Below, one piece after another: positions 5,258 to 5,752 of a stretch of 5,752 bases of DNA. The notes beneath the pieces were generated by a model that saw only the letters and a program-made list of their open reading frames with translations, was not told the DNA's origin and ran no database searches. A program made the translations under genes and the position numbers. The first letter of the stretch is position 1, and every line of letters begins with the position of its first letter. Source of the stretch: an uncultured Verrucomicrobiales bacterium (GTDB lineage: Bacteria > Verrucomicrobiota > Verrucomicrobiae > Limisphaerales > CANJSG01); contig CAMLMI010000318.1 in NCBI GenBank assembly GCA_946480965.1, positions 1-5,752 on the forward strand, read 5' to 3'.

Positions 5258-5266
5258 ATTCTACCA
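5258..5266 (-). promoter_or_regulatory. Extended -10 promoter of the primase operon
   Basis: The minus strand reads TGGTAGAAT, followed by G, identical to the sequence before the radC-like gene and the 151-residue protein gene. Transcription would begin near 5251, about 60 bases before the primase ATG. No good -35 box is visible. The longest primase frame (from 5267) starts inside this element, which argues against that start. Confidence 0.55.
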
Positions 5267-5293
5267 TGTTCGGGAAGGCGGGGGATTGTGGTT

Positions 5294-5415
5294 GCGCTCA
5301 GGAGCGCTATGCTTCGGCCGGAGCTTGGGTGGCTGAACGTTTCTTCAGCGGGATTCCCCATCCCCACCTCCTTGGCGTTGGCTGCCCAAGCTTCCATCCA
5401 GCGAGTCCGGCTCGC
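5294..5415. other. Intergenic cluster of inverted repeats (possible structured RNA or replication site)
   Basis: The stretch 5267-5571 holds no convincing gene. Within about 120 bases it carries GCGCTC/GAGCGC (5294-5299, 5302-5307), GCTGAA/TTCAGC (5332-5337, 5344-5349), GGGAT/ATCCC (5350-5354, 5360-5364) and GCGAG/CTCGC (5401-5405, 5411-5415). Two longer pairs enclose the middle hairpins: GGTGG/CCACC (5328-5332, 5364-5368) and AGCTTGGG/CCCAAGCT (5322-5329, 5385-5392). The second and third hairpins abut. It lies upstream of the primase promoter, so it is not in that leader. It could be a separate RNA, a dispersed palindromic repeat, or a single-strand initiation or origin site used with the primase. 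None is proven. Confidence 0.4.
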
Positions 5416-5520
5416 CCTTCCCGTTGAGCCTCGGAGCCGTCAGCGGATCAAGGTGGGCACGGAACGAGGCGCAGTTGGCGCTCCGCTTTTGCAGGCGTAA
5501 CCTAACCTCGATGTTCTGTC

Positions 5521-5550
5521 TAACAATAGCATGTTATCGACAAACGATAA
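5521..5550. promoter_or_regulatory. Operator-like palindromes before the DUF2975-type gene
   Basis: TTATCG (5534-5539) and CGATAA (5545-5550) form a perfect inverted repeat around ACAAA. Just upstream TAACA (5521-5525) and TGTTA (5532-5536) form another, overlapping by three bases. The stretch is AT-rich, unlike its surroundings, and ends 21 bases before the ATG at 5572. DUF2975 genes are commonly paired with a small XRE regulator, whose gene would lie beyond the right edge, so this is a likely binding site. No definite -35/-10 pair was identified. Confidence 0.5.
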
Positions 5551-5571
5551 ATTATGGCGAATCCTGCCAGC

Positions 5572-5752
5572 ATGAAACGAAGCTCAACCCTGTTTCTTCA
5601 AACGGTGCTCGTGCTCATCGGTGTTGGTGTATTGACCTTCCTGCTGTGGTTCCCGCAGGTCGAAGGCAGAAACGCGCACGCCACCCCTTTTGAAATCTAC
5701 TTCAAAGACCCGTTCCTGGCGTATGTGTATGTCGGCTCGGTCTTCTTCTTCG
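5572..5752 (+). CDS. DUF2975-type membrane protein (partial, 5' end)
   Basis: The 60 visible residues begin 'MKRSSTLFLQTVLVLIGVGV', with a first membrane segment at about 7-26. A short outside loop with 'FPQVEG' follows, then 'FEIYFKDPFLAYVYVGSVFFF', the start of a second membrane segment. The MKR.STLFL opening and the loop ending before 'PFL..Y' are typical of DUF2975 proteins, four-helix membrane proteins of about 160 residues whose function is not established and which usually precede a small YozG-like XRE regulator. The rest lies outside the window. An in-frame ATG at 5554 would add MANPAS; I prefer 5572 because family members open with MKR. Neither has a Shine-Dalgarno sequence. The gene is visibly less GC-rich than the rest and is divergent from the primase operon, so it may belong to a different transfer event or to the host flank. 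Confidence 0.75.
   Translation, partial: MKRSSTLFLQTVLVLIGVGVLTFLLWFPQVEGRNAHATPFEIYFKDPFLAYVYVGSVFFF

Noticed and set aside
5322..5392. Hammerhead-like CTGAAGA...GAAA pattern on the minus strand within the hairpin cluster
   Set aside because: The bases fall inside a simple GCTGAA/TTCAGC hairpin and the required three stems and cleavage-site context are missing.
4738..5397. 219-residue minus-strand frame overlapping the primase and reaching into the structured intergenic region
   Set aside because: More than two thirds overlaps the zinc-finger part of the primase in another frame and is low-complexity. The part upstream is explained by inverted repeats and a promoter.
5423..5512. GTTGAGC and ACCTAAC resembling integron attC core sites
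   Set aside because: The order is reversed relative to a true attC site, the motifs are degenerate enough to occur by chance, and no integron integrase or cassette layout is seen.
1..5752. CRISPR arrays, tRNA or rRNA genes, insertion sequence ends
   Set aside because: No regularly spaced direct repeats, no cloverleaf or rRNA-like segments, and no transposase gene or terminal inverted repeats were found by eye on either strand.

Overview
The window is GC-rich, densely packed and bacterial. It most likely comes from Verrucomicrobiota. The best clue is the secreted 585-residue protein at 2043-3800. It strings together an Ig-like domain, a chitobiase-C-terminal-like domain and several divergent InlB-type repeats, and ends in a short module with the pattern 'STNLTDW ... 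AYRIV', a combination I associate with that phylum. This is an inference from one protein's architecture, not a taxonomic search.

Layout from left to right: (i) a truncated XRE-family repressor gene on the minus strand (1-233), divergent from a two-gene plus-strand unit encoding an 80-residue conserved protein (293-535) and a 151-residue membrane-anchored protein (555-1010); (ii) a perfect palindrome acting as a shared terminator (1012-1033); (iii) a minus-strand gene for a short RadC/JAB-domain protein (1041-1535), with a long, highly structured leader (about 1536-1671) and its own extended -10 promoter; (iv) a second XRE-family gene on the minus strand (1714-1980), homologous without gaps to the first; (v) the secreted multidomain protein (2043-3800) on the plus strand, with TTGAC repeats between it and the XRE gene; (vi) a second bidirectional terminator (3824-3845); (vii) a minus-strand operon of a CHC2 zinc-finger/Toprim primase (4137-5192) and a 95-residue conserved plasmid-type protein (3853-4140), joined by an ATGA overlap; (viii) about 300 bases without a gene (5267-5571), holding a cluster of inverted repeats and then an AT-rich operator-like palindrome; (ix) the 5' end of a DUF2975-type membrane protein gene (5572-5752).

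The short RadC-like protein, the stand-alone primase, the 95-residue protein and the small XRE repressors are together typical of plasmids and integrative elements. The secreted protein and the 80/151-residue pair look like cargo between maintenance genes. No integrase, relaxase, replication initiator or attachment site is visible, so the element type is undetermined. A single 10-base sequence, TGGTAGAATG, lies before three of the genes and is best read as a shared extended -10 promoter. The two plus-strand genes at 293 and 555 both begin exactly 7 bases after a -10 box, which suggests leaderless mRNAs.

The most unusual feature is the radC-like leader. It contains two long perfect complementary pairs arranged as a pseudoknot or a switch. 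A 9-base sequence is duplicated, with one copy in the structured core and one overlapping the ribosome binding site, so a single upstream CUCUCC segment could pair with either copy.
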